The position numbers were made by a program, and so were the translations under genes. A stretch of DNA of 64,000 bases from Cohnella lupini. GTDB lineage: Bacteria > Bacillota > Bacilli > Paenibacillales > Paenibacillaceae. The DNA is taken from the NCBI RefSeq assembly GCF_003386205.1, contig NZ_QRDY01000001.1, forward strand, positions 1-64,000. The letters run 5' to 3'. Shown here one piece after another: positions 18,266-27,143 of this stretch (positions within the stretch are counted from its first letter, which is position 1; each line of letters starts with the position of its first letter). The notes under the pieces were generated by a model. It did no database searches. It had not been told where the DNA came from and was given only the letters and a program-made list of their open reading frames with translations.

Positions 18266-19413
18266 AATATTCGAAATGGATGCGAGTAGTCGTAGGTACC
18301 GTTCTTCTGAGCGTATGCGCCGGCTGCTGGGATTACGTGGAATTCGAGGGCATGGCTCTAGTACGGGCGATCGGTATCGATATCGACGACAAAGGAAAAT
18401 TTCTTTTGACTTACGAGATCATAAGAACCCGAAAACAAGGCAAGGAAAGCGGGAAGTCCAAAGAAGTGGTCCAAGGAATAGGGAAAACGGTGCCGGAAGC
18501 TTTCGATAATGTACAAGCCATCGTACCGGAAGAGCTTTTCTTAGGATATGTTACGACAATCATTATCAGCGAGGGCGCGGCAAAGCAACAATTGAAAAAA
18601 ATCATGGATTATTTATTTTTTACTCCAAATATAAGGGAATCCGTATTTTTGGTCTTAACAAAGGAGAAACCGGAAAGTATTTTGAGAATGCCGGTCGGTA
18701 AATCGGGACTGTTGGTCGGGGAATCTTTAGTGGATTTTTTTAAGGTTACGACGCATGTAGGCATCTCATACCCGGTCAGGGTCAGAGATTTTAATAAATG
18801 GCTCATGATAGAAGGAATTGAGCCTATCGCCCCGTTATTACAGATGTATGGAGAAGGACAGATCAAATTGTCGGATATGGCTGTATTTAATGGTTACAAG
18901 CAGGTGGGGGTGCTTGATGCGAACGAAAGCAAAGGATTGGGAAGGATTACGAATAAAAAAATGCAAGAAATGATGGCCGTATCGATAACCGTACCTGACA
19001 CCGCGGATTCTGCATTCGCGGTATTCAGTCTTCAAGATAATAGGTCGAAAATAAAAATTAAAACGGGCCGTGCGATACCCGAAGTATTCATCTCGACGAA
19101 AGCGACTGCTACGATGACCCAACTCGACGGTAATATCGGAGCCATAACGCCGGAAATTCTTCGCGCGTGCGAAAAAGAACTGGAAGGCAAGGTGGCAGAT
19201 GAACTGGAAGCCGTTATAACAAAAGCTCAAAAAGAGACTAAATCCGACTTTTTGGGAATCGGGCTCAAATTTTATCAACAGCATCGCAGAGAATGGAAGG
19301 TTAAATATAAGTCCGAATGGGATGAAGTTTTTCCGGAGGTTGCTATTCATGTTAACGTGAATATAAAAGCAATCCATTCCGGGACCAAAATAATTCCTTT
19401 AAAAGAGCAATAG
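18262..19413 (+). CDS. gerAC: Spore germinant receptor subunit C (GerC family lipoprotein)
   Basis: A 383-residue lipoprotein, the C subunit of the receptor, anchored to the outer face of the inner spore membrane. The signal peptide ends with a lipobox CAGC (Cys22) followed by WDYVEFEGMALVRAIGID, a typical GerC opening (the family often has CWDxxEI). The rest fits the three-domain GerC fold, ending in VNVNIKAIHSGT. The A-B-C set is complete, so a functional receptor is likely. No clear terminator follows. Confidence 0.92.
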   Translation: MKYSKWMRVVVGTVLLSVCAGCWDYVEFEGMALVRAIGIDIDDKGKFLLTYEIIRTRKQGKESGKSKEVVQGIGKTVPEAFDNVQAIVPEELFLGYVTTIIISEGAAKQQLKKIMDYLFFTPNIRESVFLVLTKEKPESILRMPVGKSGLLVGESLVDFFKVTTHVGISYPVRVRDFNKWLMIEGIEPIAPLLQMYGEGQIKLSDMAVFNGYKQVGVLDANESKGLGRITNKKMQEMMAVSITVPDTADSAFAVFSLQDNRSKIKIKTGRAIPEVFISTKATATMTQLDGNIGAITPEILRACEKELEGKVADELEAVITKAQKETKSDFLGIGLKFYQQHRREWKVKYKSEWDEVFPEVAIHVNVNIKAIHSGTKIIPLKEQ

Positions 19414-19563
19414 AATAGAACGTGCCCTCGGTCAAGTTTCGATCGTGATTAATCGGGACAAAGGGGCTTGTTTTTCAAACATACGTTCGGTAACATGGTG
19501 GAAAACGAAGGGAATTCGCCAGGCTACCATTAGGCAAGACGGATTCCGAAAGGTTGCGCGATT

Positions 19564-20646
19564 ATGACTGAAAGCATAGCCCTACGGCGATTAATTCATC
19601 AAGGCATTGCAAGCCGAAAGCTCGAAACTCCGGAGCAGGTCGTTAAGAAGCTCGGCGCCATGCAAGCCCAGGATTACCATCAGGCGCTGTGGGCGATCGG
19701 AACTCGGTTGCCGTCCGCTACCGTCTCGGAAATCGAGCGAAGCATCGAGGACCGCAAGATCTTGCTGACATGGCCGATGCGCGGCACGATTCATTTCGTG
19801 CTGTCGGAAGACGCAAGGTGGATGTTGAAGCTAACGGCTTCCCGAATATTAGCGCAGAGCAAACGCAGGCAGGAGCAATTGGGACTCGACGAGAGAACCA
19901 TCGAGCGCAGCCGGCGTATTTTCCATGACGCCCTGCAGGGAGACAAGCGAATTAGCCGTCCCGTGCTCATGCAATTGCTCGAGGATGAAGGAATCGGCAC
20001 CGCCAATCAACGGGGATACCATCTTCTTTGGTATTTGTCGCAGACCGCTTTCATCTGTCAAGGACCGCGCGAAGGGAAACAGCAAACCTTCGTCTTATTG
20101 GACGAGTGGGTGCCTCGCGGCAAGGAATTGCCGATGGACGAAGCTCTGGCTTCTCTTGCAGAGAGTTATTATGGCGGACACGGGCCGGCCACCGTACACG
20201 ATTTTGCTTGGTGGGCGGGAATTACGCTCGCGGACGCCAGGCGCGGAGTAGAGGCCGTCAAGTCCCGATTGGTCTCGGAGAAAGCGAACGGGGCGGAGTA
20301 TTGGAGCTCCGAATCGGAAACGGCGGGCGCGGCCCCGAACGTGACTTCCGTATATCTGCTTCCGGGTTTCGACGAATATTTGCTAGGGTACAAGGATCGC
20401 GGCGCGGTATTAAGAGAGGAGTACGCCCCTCGGATCACCCCTGGCAACAACGGGATATTCATGCCTACGATCGTAATCGACGGGCAGGTCGTCGGCTTAT
20501 GGAAGAGAACGGTCAAGAAAAAGGGAATCGATATCGAGCTTAACTTATTCGAACCGTTGGATGAACGTAAACCGGACATCCTTGTTGCTGCGGAACGATA
20601 CTGTCGGTTCATGGAGCTGCCGCTAGTCTCTATAACTTTCGAATGA
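19564..20646 (+). CDS. Winged-helix DNA-binding protein of the AlkZ/YcaQ (HTH_42) family
   Basis: A 360-residue member of the HTH_42 family, which contains the DNA glycosylases AlkZ and YcaQ that unhook interstrand crosslinks or bulky alkylated bases. The catalytic Q-x-Q motif is present as Q34-A-Q36 in AMQAQDYHQALWAIG, followed by tandem winged-helix regions; TWPMRGTIHFV and the C-terminal LLPGFDEYLLGYKDR are family landmarks. Many homologues are annotated only as winged-helix proteins and have unknown substrates, so glycosylase activity is plausible but not shown. It stands alone, 64 nt before the Kiwa-like genes; whether it belongs with them is open. Confidence 0.85.
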   Translation: MTESIALRRLIHQGIASRKLETPEQVVKKLGAMQAQDYHQALWAIGTRLPSATVSEIERSIEDRKILLTWPMRGTIHFVLSEDARWMLKLTASRILAQSKRRQEQLGLDERTIERSRRIFHDALQGDKRISRPVLMQLLEDEGIGTANQRGYHLLWYLSQTAFICQGPREGKQQTFVLLDEWVPRGKELPMDEALASLAESYYGGHGPATVHDFAWWAGITLADARRGVEAVKSRLVSEKANGAEYWSSESETAGAAPNVTSVYLLPGFDEYLLGYKDRGAVLREEYAPRITPGNNGIFMPTIVIDGQVVGLWKRTVKKKGIDIELNLFEPLDERKPDILVAAERYCRFMELPLVSITFE

Positions 20647-20710
20647 CGATAAAAGGAATTGAACGCGACACTCCCGAATTATTCATTGTCGGACAAGGAG
20701 GGGAAAGGGA

Positions 20711-21625
20711 ATGGTGATAGAGCGAATAAGAGAAAAGCTATGGGAAATATTCGAGAATCCGGATGGGAAGGTTTCTTTATATTTTACGATAAAAGATTAT
20801 AGGAATAGATATAATTCTTACAAGCCGGGGACATCCAACGCGATGAATAAAGAATTAATCGGAATTCTGTTGGACGTAATGGCAGAGCTGGAGGGTAAGC
20901 AGCTGATGCCGTTTAATCCCATCGGATCGCTAGAGGACGTGCTGGAAGTGTGCGACTACGATTCCGTTGACAGCCTGACGCGTATTTGGGATAGCTTGAC
21001 CGATTCCAAGCTACTGGAGGCGCCTCCCGAGGACATATCGAAATTTACGTTCTATTGCCTAGTCGTTCAATTGAACGAAGATAAGCAAGCCTACTTCTTC
21101 AGAAGGATAACCAATTTCAAGAAATTAAAAAAAGGAATTATCGGTCAGCTCGTCTCCGGTGATTATCAGAAAATCGAAGCGGAGCTGCTGGGAATCGATA
21201 ACTACGTCGATATCATCGGTTACGATGGCAAGCTGATCGCTATCAATCATGTGTCCATGGAAAGAATATTCGATATCAAGACTCAGTACCGGGAAAGCGC
21301 GATGCGAACTTTAGCTTTGATCAAGGATACCGGCAGAATCGAGAATTTCGCTAGGTTCGAGGAAGATAGCATCAACGACGGCCGCGTGATCAGAGGGCTG
21401 ACGCGGATTCTGCAGGATCCTTCGAAGGTAGACAGATGCTTCGAGAACTTCGAGAAGATCAAAGAATTGGTTCATACGATGCAACTGAACATTCGGTTCT
21501 CGGAAGACGGCAGCCAGTTGGTGTACGAGGACAAAAATCAACTTCAAAATATTACTCTGATCATTCGGGATGCCTATTACCAGACATTTATAACGGAACG
21601 ATACGGCGTCGACGAGCTGGCGTAA
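20711..21625 (+). CDS. kwaB: KwaB-like protein (DUF4868), Kiwa anti-phage system
   Basis: A 304-residue cytoplasmic protein whose central and C-terminal parts match the DUF4868 family of KwaB, the soluble, DNA-binding component of the Kiwa defence system. Telling segments are AYFFRRITNFKKLKKG, an acidic stretch with GDYQKIEAELLGIDNYVDII, and the IAINHVSMERIFDIKTQY block. There is a strong AAGGAGG 10 nt before the ATG. The N-terminal third (about 1-110) is more variable and not recognised. The next gene, 24 nt downstream, encodes a four-span membrane protein of the size of KwaA. In known Kiwa loci kwaA comes first; here the order is reversed. The 5' part is richer in A+T than the neighbours, which fits acquisition by transfer. 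Confidence 0.72.
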   Translation: MVIERIREKLWEIFENPDGKVSLYFTIKDYRNRYNSYKPGTSNAMNKELIGILLDVMAELEGKQLMPFNPIGSLEDVLEVCDYDSVDSLTRIWDSLTDSKLLEAPPEDISKFTFYCLVVQLNEDKQAYFFRRITNFKKLKKGIIGQLVSGDYQKIEAELLGIDNYVDIIGYDGKLIAINHVSMERIFDIKTQYRESAMRTLALIKDTGRIENFARFEEDSINDGRVIRGLTRILQDPSKVDRCFENFEKIKELVHTMQLNIRFSEDGSQLVYEDKNQLQNITLIIRDAYYQTFITERYGVDELA

Positions 21626-21649
21626 AGCGGGAGGGAGGCGAACGGGGAA

Positions 21650-22210
21650 ATGACGAAAGGATACAAGTGGCTGCTGTTTATTTCATCCTATGCCCCGCTA
21701 TACGTATTGCTAGGAATTAACAATTATCGGTTCGAATCGAATGCGATCGAATTCATGAAAGCGGAAGCGTCCGATTCGACCAGACTCGCTTTTTGGGCGA
21801 CGATACTCGTTCTGTTCGCCGTATCGTTCGCGGCGATCGGTTATTTCAGATGGATAGGGCTTAACGAACGTAGAAGCTTTCAAGGATTAAAGCCGATCAA
21901 CGAAAGCGTCTTGAGCTATATGATCTCCTACGTCGTCCCCCTAACCGCTTTGAACATCGACAGCGTGAATAGCTTGGCGGTAAACGCTTTTCTATTCCTG
22001 ATCTTCGGAATCGTATATGTCAACAACGACTTGTTGTATTTAAATATCCTGCTCATTCTATTCGGCTACAAAGTGTACGCGGATGCGTCGGGAGACGTTA
22101 TTATTACTAACTATAGCAAAGATAGGCTAACGGTCATGATGAACAACGGAGAGCCGGTCTCGTGCAGGAAAGTCGTAAAAGGAGTGTACCTTCTAAGGCG
22201 TTCCTCTTAG
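21650..22210 (+). CDS. kwaA: KwaA-like four-span membrane protein, Kiwa anti-phage system
   Basis: A 186-residue membrane protein with four predicted transmembrane segments (about 7-23, 46-64, 86-106 and 110-138) and a short cytoplasmic C-terminal tail (VIITNYSKDRLTVMMNNGEP). KwaA is the membrane sensor of Kiwa and forms a complex with KwaB; it is small, four-span and weakly conserved. The assignment here rests on length, topology and the tight link to the KwaB-like gene, because I cannot recognise the family from sequence alone. GGGAGG and GGGGAA precede the ATG. No further gene of the cassette follows; the next 280 bp hold only a short doubtful frame. Confidence 0.6.
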   Translation: MTKGYKWLLFISSYAPLYVLLGINNYRFESNAIEFMKAEASDSTRLAFWATILVLFAVSFAAIGYFRWIGLNERRSFQGLKPINESVLSYMISYVVPLTALNIDSVNSLAVNAFLFLIFGIVYVNNDLLYLNILLILFGYKVYADASGDVIITNYSKDRLTVMMNNGEPVSCRKVVKGVYLLRRSS

Positions 22211-22492
22211 TAAGCGGAACGTTCAGGCTGGAAGGCCAGCAGTTCATGGCACTGAACGGCGGACCGCACTACTCTTTTACTCCGGCGATATCGCTTTTTG
22301 TAAATTGCGTGGCGGGCAAATCCAGAGATGCGGTTGGCTCCAAGATAAGTACGGCGTTGCATACAACGGGTAATTTTGTTCCGATTCGTGTATGATCTTC
22401 CTCTGTTCGCTTTACCCGGCAGGAAAAGCGTTTCGAGCTTCGAATCGATACAGTAGACTCAACTACTCGCTGATAAAGGAAGGTTGTCGACA

Positions 22493-23554
22493 ATGGGGAG
22501 AGAAGTGCGAATCGGCGTAATCGGCTTGGGCGGGATGGCTCGATTCCATATGGAGCAATTAGGTAAGGTAGACGGCGCTAGGATCGTTGCTTTGTGCGAC
22601 GTAAGCGATCGGGCACTTGAAGAAGTCGGAGAAAAGCTGGGAATCGCGGGCGATAAGCGGTATCCGACAATCGATGAATTAATCGGGGATGCGGACGTCG
22701 ATGGCATCGTCTCTGTAACTCCGAACGATTCCCATGTGGCGATCCTGAAAGCTTGCATGCTGGCGGGTAAGCCGCTGTTCGCCGAGAAACCGCTTACTAG
22801 GACGTTGGCCGAGGCGGAGGAAGTGCTGGAGCTATACAAGAGCAACCCGATTCCGTTGCTGATCAACTTCTCGTATCGCAACGGTCCCGCGTTTCAGTAC
22901 GCGAAGGATTTCATCGGTCAGGGTAAACTCGGGAGAATCAACCATCTGTTCGTTCAATACTTGCAGGATTGGGGCTCGACCGTCAAGAATACCCCGTTCC
23001 TATGGAGGTTCGACGAAGCTGTAACGGGGACGGGTACGCTTGGGGATCTGGGCTCGCACATGATGGATATCGCGGAGTACTTGACCGGCTCCCGCATGAC
23101 GGAGCTGCAAGCGATGCTTCAGACCATCGTGCCGGAGCGGATTGATCCGGTTACCTTACAATCGGTTTCCGTCCGCGTCGACGACTTCGCATGCTTCAAC
23201 GCCAGATTCGAGAATGGCTCCGTCGGCGTTTTCCAGACTTCGCGGAATGCGTTAGGCAGCGGAAACCAGCATGAGATCACCTTATACGGCGAGTCGGGGA
23301 CGCTCCACGTTAGCACGTTGAACGACCGGCAAGTCAGCTGGACGTATCCGAAGGAAGACGGCGGCACGGTTACCGAGACGTTCGAAGTAACCGGCGTAGA
23401 AGGCTTGAACCCGTGGAAGGAGTTCGCCTCGCGGATTCGCGGAGATCGGTCGCCGAATCCCGAGTACGCTTCCTTGGAGGACGGTTATAGGAATCAATTG
23501 CTATTGGAAACCGTCGTCCGGGCGCATCTCGCTCGCTCGGTCGTCACCGTATAA
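22493..23554 (+). CDS. Gfo/Idh/MocA family NAD(P)-dependent oxidoreductase
   Basis: A 353-residue dehydrogenase of the same family as the locus-1 oxidoreductase but clearly divergent from it. It shows the dinucleotide loop GVIGLGGMARFH, the EKPLTRT catalytic-lysine motif, and GDLGSHMMDIAEYLTG with the conserved His. The ATG is preferred over an upstream in-frame TTG because AAAGGAAGG is then 9 nt away. It is transcribed alone: a long perfect hairpin follows its stop. Substrate unknown; it may act on sugars imported by locus 2, which begins 203 bp downstream. Confidence 0.9.
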   Translation: MGREVRIGVIGLGGMARFHMEQLGKVDGARIVALCDVSDRALEEVGEKLGIAGDKRYPTIDELIGDADVDGIVSVTPNDSHVAILKACMLAGKPLFAEKPLTRTLAEAEEVLELYKSNPIPLLINFSYRNGPAFQYAKDFIGQGKLGRINHLFVQYLQDWGSTVKNTPFLWRFDEAVTGTGTLGDLGSHMMDIAEYLTGSRMTELQAMLQTIVPERIDPVTLQSVSVRVDDFACFNARFENGSVGVFQTSRNALGSGNQHEITLYGESGTLHVSTLNDRQVSWTYPKEDGGTVTETFEVTGVEGLNPWKEFASRIRGDRSPNPEYASLEDGYRNQLLLETVVRAHLARSVVTV

Positions 23555-23571
23555 GGTTAATGATTGATTGA

Positions 23572-23618
23572 GGTGTCAAACCTTCCGACTGATCATCGGA
23601 AGGTTTGACACCTTTTTT
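23572..23618 (+). terminator. Rho-independent terminator
   Basis: Perfect 16-bp stem GGTGTCAAACCTTCCG/CGGAAGGTTTGACACC with a 9-nt loop and six T residues, right after the second Gfo/Idh gene. It insulates that gene from carbohydrate locus 2. Confidence 0.95.
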
Positions 23619-23674
23619 GATTCCTGATCGGTATGCACGTTGGAAAGGAGTAACGGAATCTCCCTTTCGAGTAA

Positions 23675-23688
23675 TGTAAGCGGTTTCG
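23675..23688. promoter_or_regulatory. cre-like catabolite response element, locus 2
   Basis: TGTAAGCGGTTTCG matches 13 of 14 positions of the CcpA consensus and lies 70 bp before the binding-protein start. No convincing -35/-10 pair is visible next to it; CATAAT at about 23709 is a possible -10. Confidence 0.68.
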
Positions 23689-23757
23689 TATGGCGCGCGA
23701 CGGGATCCATAATGTAGACGTAACGACAACTATCATCGAATCGGGGGAAATAGGTCA

Positions 23758-25074
23758 ATGAGAAAACGGATATCGGTATTGCTCGTTTTGGCGCTCTCGG
23801 CTTTATTGGCGGCATGCAGCGGAGGCAACGACAACGCGAGTCCGGGAGACGGCGCATCATCCGCCGCGCCGGCGGAAAGCTCGGAGAAAGCAAAGGATCC
23901 GGCGAAAAAAGTCACGATCGAGTATTGGCACACTTATTCGGATTCGGAAGAGAAGGTATTGGTCGAGAAGATCAAGCCGATGTTCGAGGAAGCTAATCCG
24001 AGCATCGAACTGAAGCTGACCCGCATGCCGTACGAAGGCTTGAAGGATCAGGTTATCGCGGCGGTCGCGGGCGACGCGGCTCCGGACTTGATGCGGATGG
24101 ACATTATATGGGTTCCGGAGCTGGCCTCCAAGGGGGCACTTAAGAAGCTGAACGACTTGCCGGGCTTTGACGACGTGAAAGCCAGCGTATTCGACAGTCC
24201 GATGCAAACGAATTTTTACAAAGGCGATTATTACGGCGTACCTCTGAATACGAACACGAAGATTGCCATTTATAATGCGGATACCTTAAAGGAAGCCGGT
24301 TTGGACCACGCTCCAGCCACGATTGACGAACTCGTTCAAGCGGCACGCGCTTTGAAAGGCAAAGATAAGCAGGGGATCGGCATTTCCGGCATCCATGCTT
24401 GGGGATTGCTGCCTTATTTCTGGAGCTTGGGCGGAACGGTCACGAACGAGGATTATACGAAGGTAGACGGTTATTTGAATAGTCCGGAGAGCGTCAAAGC
24501 GCTGGAAACGATAGTAGGCTGGAATAAAGAAGGACTCGTCATTCCCGCACTGCTCGGCGGCGAACCGGGAGCTTGGGATGGCTTAAAATCGGGTCAGTAC
24601 ATGATGATCGACGACGGTCCTTGGTTCTTCAGCATCATGCTTGGAGATGCGGCGAACGAATTCGATCCGATCGGCAAAACCGTTAGGGCATTGTTGCCAG
24701 CCGGACCTGGCGGCAGCCATTCCGTCGTCGGCGGAGAAGATCTCGTCACCTTCGCTAATTCCAAGCATCCGGAAGAAGCATGGACGTTCATGAAATGGAT
24801 GCTTGGCGAAGAGCCTCAGCAAATCATGGTCGATGCGGGCATGATTCCGACCAACAAGAACGCGGCGAACGCGATCGATACGACCAAAAACCCGTATATC
24901 GGGCCGTTCATCGAGCAGTTGAACACGGCATTGCCCCGTACCCCGATTCCGGAATGGGGAGAGATGGAAACGATCTTTAACCTCAGCTTCGAGAAAGCGA
25001 TACGTGGAGAGCAAACCGCGGCCGATGCCTTGAACGAAGCCGTGAAGCAAATCAGTTCCTTATTGGGCGATTAA
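23758..25074 (+). CDS. Carbohydrate ABC importer, lipoprotein substrate-binding protein (locus 2)
   Basis: A 438-residue family-1 extracellular binding protein. The signal peptide ends in the lipobox LAAC (Cys20), followed by a Gly/Ser/Ala-rich linker and the binding domain beginning VTIEYWHTYSD. Typical segments include GVPLNTNTKIAIYNADTLKE, GLLPYFWSLGG and GEEPQQIMVDAGMIPTNK. It is the first gene of a cluster with two permeases, and it has a close paralogue 5.5 kb downstream beside the sensor kinase, so it is presumably the transport copy. Substrate unknown. The cre-like site upstream suggests CcpA control. Confidence 0.92.
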   Translation: MRKRISVLLVLALSALLAACSGGNDNASPGDGASSAAPAESSEKAKDPAKKVTIEYWHTYSDSEEKVLVEKIKPMFEEANPSIELKLTRMPYEGLKDQVIAAVAGDAAPDLMRMDIIWVPELASKGALKKLNDLPGFDDVKASVFDSPMQTNFYKGDYYGVPLNTNTKIAIYNADTLKEAGLDHAPATIDELVQAARALKGKDKQGIGISGIHAWGLLPYFWSLGGTVTNEDYTKVDGYLNSPESVKALETIVGWNKEGLVIPALLGGEPGAWDGLKSGQYMMIDDGPWFFSIMLGDAANEFDPIGKTVRALLPAGPGGSHSVVGGEDLVTFANSKHPEEAWTFMKWMLGEEPQQIMVDAGMIPTNKNAANAIDTTKNPYIGPFIEQLNTALPRTPIPEWGEMETIFNLSFEKAIRGEQTAADALNEAVKQISSLLGD

Positions 25075-25098
25075 CGGACCGGCCTGAACCATTCGATA

Positions 25099-25131
25099 AA
25101 CGCACCGGCTGATCCTGGACTGGTGCGGTTG
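25099..25131 (+). promoter_or_regulatory. Intercistronic hairpin after the locus-2 binding protein gene
   Basis: Stem ACGCACCGG/CTGGTGCGG with an 11-nt loop (small internal mismatch), between the binding-protein stop and the first permease, without a T-run. It occupies the same position as the locus-1 hairpin. Confidence 0.4.
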
Positions 25132-25160
25132 TCGTCATTCGATAGGGGGGAGATCTTACC

Positions 25161-26102
25161 GTGGCGGAACCGATGCTTTCCGGAAAATCGATAAAGAAAA
25201 CCCGCTGGCAAATCGGGCTCAAGCAGTGGCTGAGCGTGCTGCCGTTCGTCGCCGTCGGGATCGTCGGCGTTCTAGTCTTCGTCGTTTACCCGATGATTCA
25301 GAACATCAAGCTCAGCTTTCAGGAATTCAACATCATGCCGGGGACCAAGAGTCCTTGGATCGGTTGGGACAATTACAGAGGCGTCTTCGACGATCCGAAC
25401 GACAAATTCATGATCGCTCTTAAGAATACGTTCCTTAACGTGTTGGTCACCGTGCCGGTAAACTGGTTTCTGGCGGTGTTCTTCGCCGTCGTCATCAATA
25501 CGCGGTTCGTTAAGATGAAGGTTACGTTCAGAACGATATACTACTTGCCGATCGTCTCTTCTTGGATCGTCGTCGCGCTTCTGTTCAAATATTTGTTCGC
25601 CGACGGATCGGGCGGATTCGTCAACTACGCCCTGATTCATCTCGGCCTTCTCTCGGACCCCATCGCTTGGAAGAGCCATTATTGGTCGGCGATGGTCATG
25701 ATCTGGCTGTTCCACATCTGGAAGACGGTCGGATGGGGAGTCGTTATCTATATGGCCGCGCTTCAGGGTATTCCCCGCGATTTGTACGAGGCGGCCGACA
25801 TCGACGGCGCTTCCCCGGTCAACAGGTTTTTCCGGGTAACTCTGCCGATGCTTAAGCCGATAACCTTATTCGTGTTGATCAATCTGATCAACGGCGCTTT
25901 CGGCTTTTTCCCGCAGGTGTATTTCATTACGCAAGGGGGACCGATGAATCAGACCCAGGTCATTCCGAGCTTGATCTACATGGAGGCTTTCAAGCACTTT
26001 CATTTCGGCGAGGCGGCCGCGATGGGGGTCATGATGGGCATTCTCGTCTTCGCCGTCACTTTCTATCAGATGACCAAGATCGGCAAGCAAAGGCTGTTCT
26101 AA
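25161..26102 (+). CDS. Carbohydrate ABC importer permease 1 (MalF-type, locus 2)
   Basis: A 313-residue sugar permease with about six transmembrane spans after a cytoplasmic N-terminal extension of about 28 residues. The EAA loop reads EAADIDGASPVNRFFRVTLP. The start is a GTG behind GGGGGGAGAT. It is followed 33 nt later by its partner permease. No ATPase gene is present, so a shared MsmX-type subunit must energise it. Confidence 0.93.
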   Translation: MAEPMLSGKSIKKTRWQIGLKQWLSVLPFVAVGIVGVLVFVVYPMIQNIKLSFQEFNIMPGTKSPWIGWDNYRGVFDDPNDKFMIALKNTFLNVLVTVPVNWFLAVFFAVVINTRFVKMKVTFRTIYYLPIVSSWIVVALLFKYLFADGSGGFVNYALIHLGLLSDPIAWKSHYWSAMVMIWLFHIWKTVGWGVVIYMAALQGIPRDLYEAADIDGASPVNRFFRVTLPMLKPITLFVLINLINGAFGFFPQVYFITQGGPMNQTQVIPSLIYMEAFKHFHFGEAAAMGVMMGILVFAVTFYQMTKIGKQRLF

Positions 26103-26135
26103 CGAAGGGAAATAGAAGGACTGGGAGGATTCGGG

Positions 26136-26969
26136 ATGAAAACGCCGTGGTTCACGAAGCTCGCCGTTTACGCCATCATCGTGGCCGGTGCTCTGCTATT
26201 CGTTTTTCCGTTTATCTACATGATACTAACCTCTTTCTTCACCGCTACGTTCTCCCTCCCGAAGCCGGAGGAAGTATTGCAGGTGACGCCTAACTTCATA
26301 AACTACCAAATCGTATGGGGCAAAAACCATTTCGCGCAATATTTCTCCAATAGCTTGCTTATCACCTCGGTCGCGATGGTCGGGGCGTTGCTGATCAGCT
26401 CCTTGACCGCTTACGGTTTCGCGAGGTTCGCTTTTCCCGGGAAGGAGGGAGTGTTCCGGCTATTCCTGCTAACGATGATGATTCCATCGGTCATCAATAT
26501 CATTCCGCAGTTCATTATCGTGAAAAATCTCGGGCTGGTGAACACGTATTCCGGGCTCTGGCTTATCTATATCGCGACGGGGGTCGTCGGCAATATGTTT
26601 TTCCTGCGGGGATTCTTCGAGAGTATTCCGAGAGAGCTGGAGGAGTCGGTATTAATCGACGGCGGCGGCAACTGGAGAATTTATTGGAATATTTACTTGC
26701 CGCTATCGCTCCCCGCCATGGGAACGCTGGCCATATTCGTTTTCCAAGCGACCTGGGAGGAGTATTTCCTCGCGCTGACGATTATCAAGAGCGAAGCGTT
26801 GCGCACGCTTCCGATCGCCATACTCATGTTCAACGACAAGTACGCGACGAACTACGGTCAGATCTTCGCCGCTTCATTGATCGCGTTGCTACCGGTTATC
26901 CTCATCTACGTTATTTTTCAGAAGCGGTTCGTGCAATCGGGATTTAACGAAGGTGCCGTTAAAGGGTAA
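26136..26969 (+). CDS. Carbohydrate ABC importer permease 2 (MalG-type, locus 2)
   Basis: A 277-residue permease with about six spans; EAA loop EESVLIDGGGNWRIYWNIYL and the MalG-class tail FNEGAVKG. A GGGAGG precedes the ATG. It ends the import part of the locus; a weak GC-rich hairpin at about 26999-27025 follows, then the separately controlled two-component genes. Confidence 0.93.
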   Translation: MKTPWFTKLAVYAIIVAGALLFVFPFIYMILTSFFTATFSLPKPEEVLQVTPNFINYQIVWGKNHFAQYFSNSLLITSVAMVGALLISSLTAYGFARFAFPGKEGVFRLFLLTMMIPSVINIIPQFIIVKNLGLVNTYSGLWLIYIATGVVGNMFFLRGFFESIPRELEESVLIDGGGNWRIYWNIYLPLSLPAMGTLAIFVFQATWEEYFLALTIIKSEALRTLPIAILMFNDKYATNYGQIFAASLIALLPVILIYVIFQKRFVQSGFNEGAVKG

Positions 26970-27077
26970 GCGGGCGATGGAGACAGCACTTCTAAACAGG
27001 GCGGGGCCGAGAAGGCTTCGCCCTTATTTCCATAACTTAAGACACTTAGTCGAGAAAATACGACACGCTTAATCGAT

Positions 27078-27096
27078 TATAATGTAAGTGCTTTCA
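27078..27096 (+). promoter_or_regulatory. -10 box fused to a cre-like site, upstream of the locus-2 sensor kinase
   Basis: A consensus TATAAT (27078-27083) shares its last base with TGTAAGTGCTTTCA (27083-27096), which matches the CcpA consensus at 13 of 14 positions. No good -35 box is visible at the expected place. CcpA bound here would block initiation, so the regulator genes would have their own catabolite-repressed promoter. Confidence 0.6.
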
Positions 27097-27143
27097 ACAA
27101 CTCCGCCAGGCGTTGTACAATGGGTACACGGAGGGCGATGAGG

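Noticed and set aside
22162..22395. 77-codon frame after kwaA
   Set aside because: It overlaps the kwaA end, has no clear binding site and no recognisable domain; a remnant of a longer cassette cannot be excluded.
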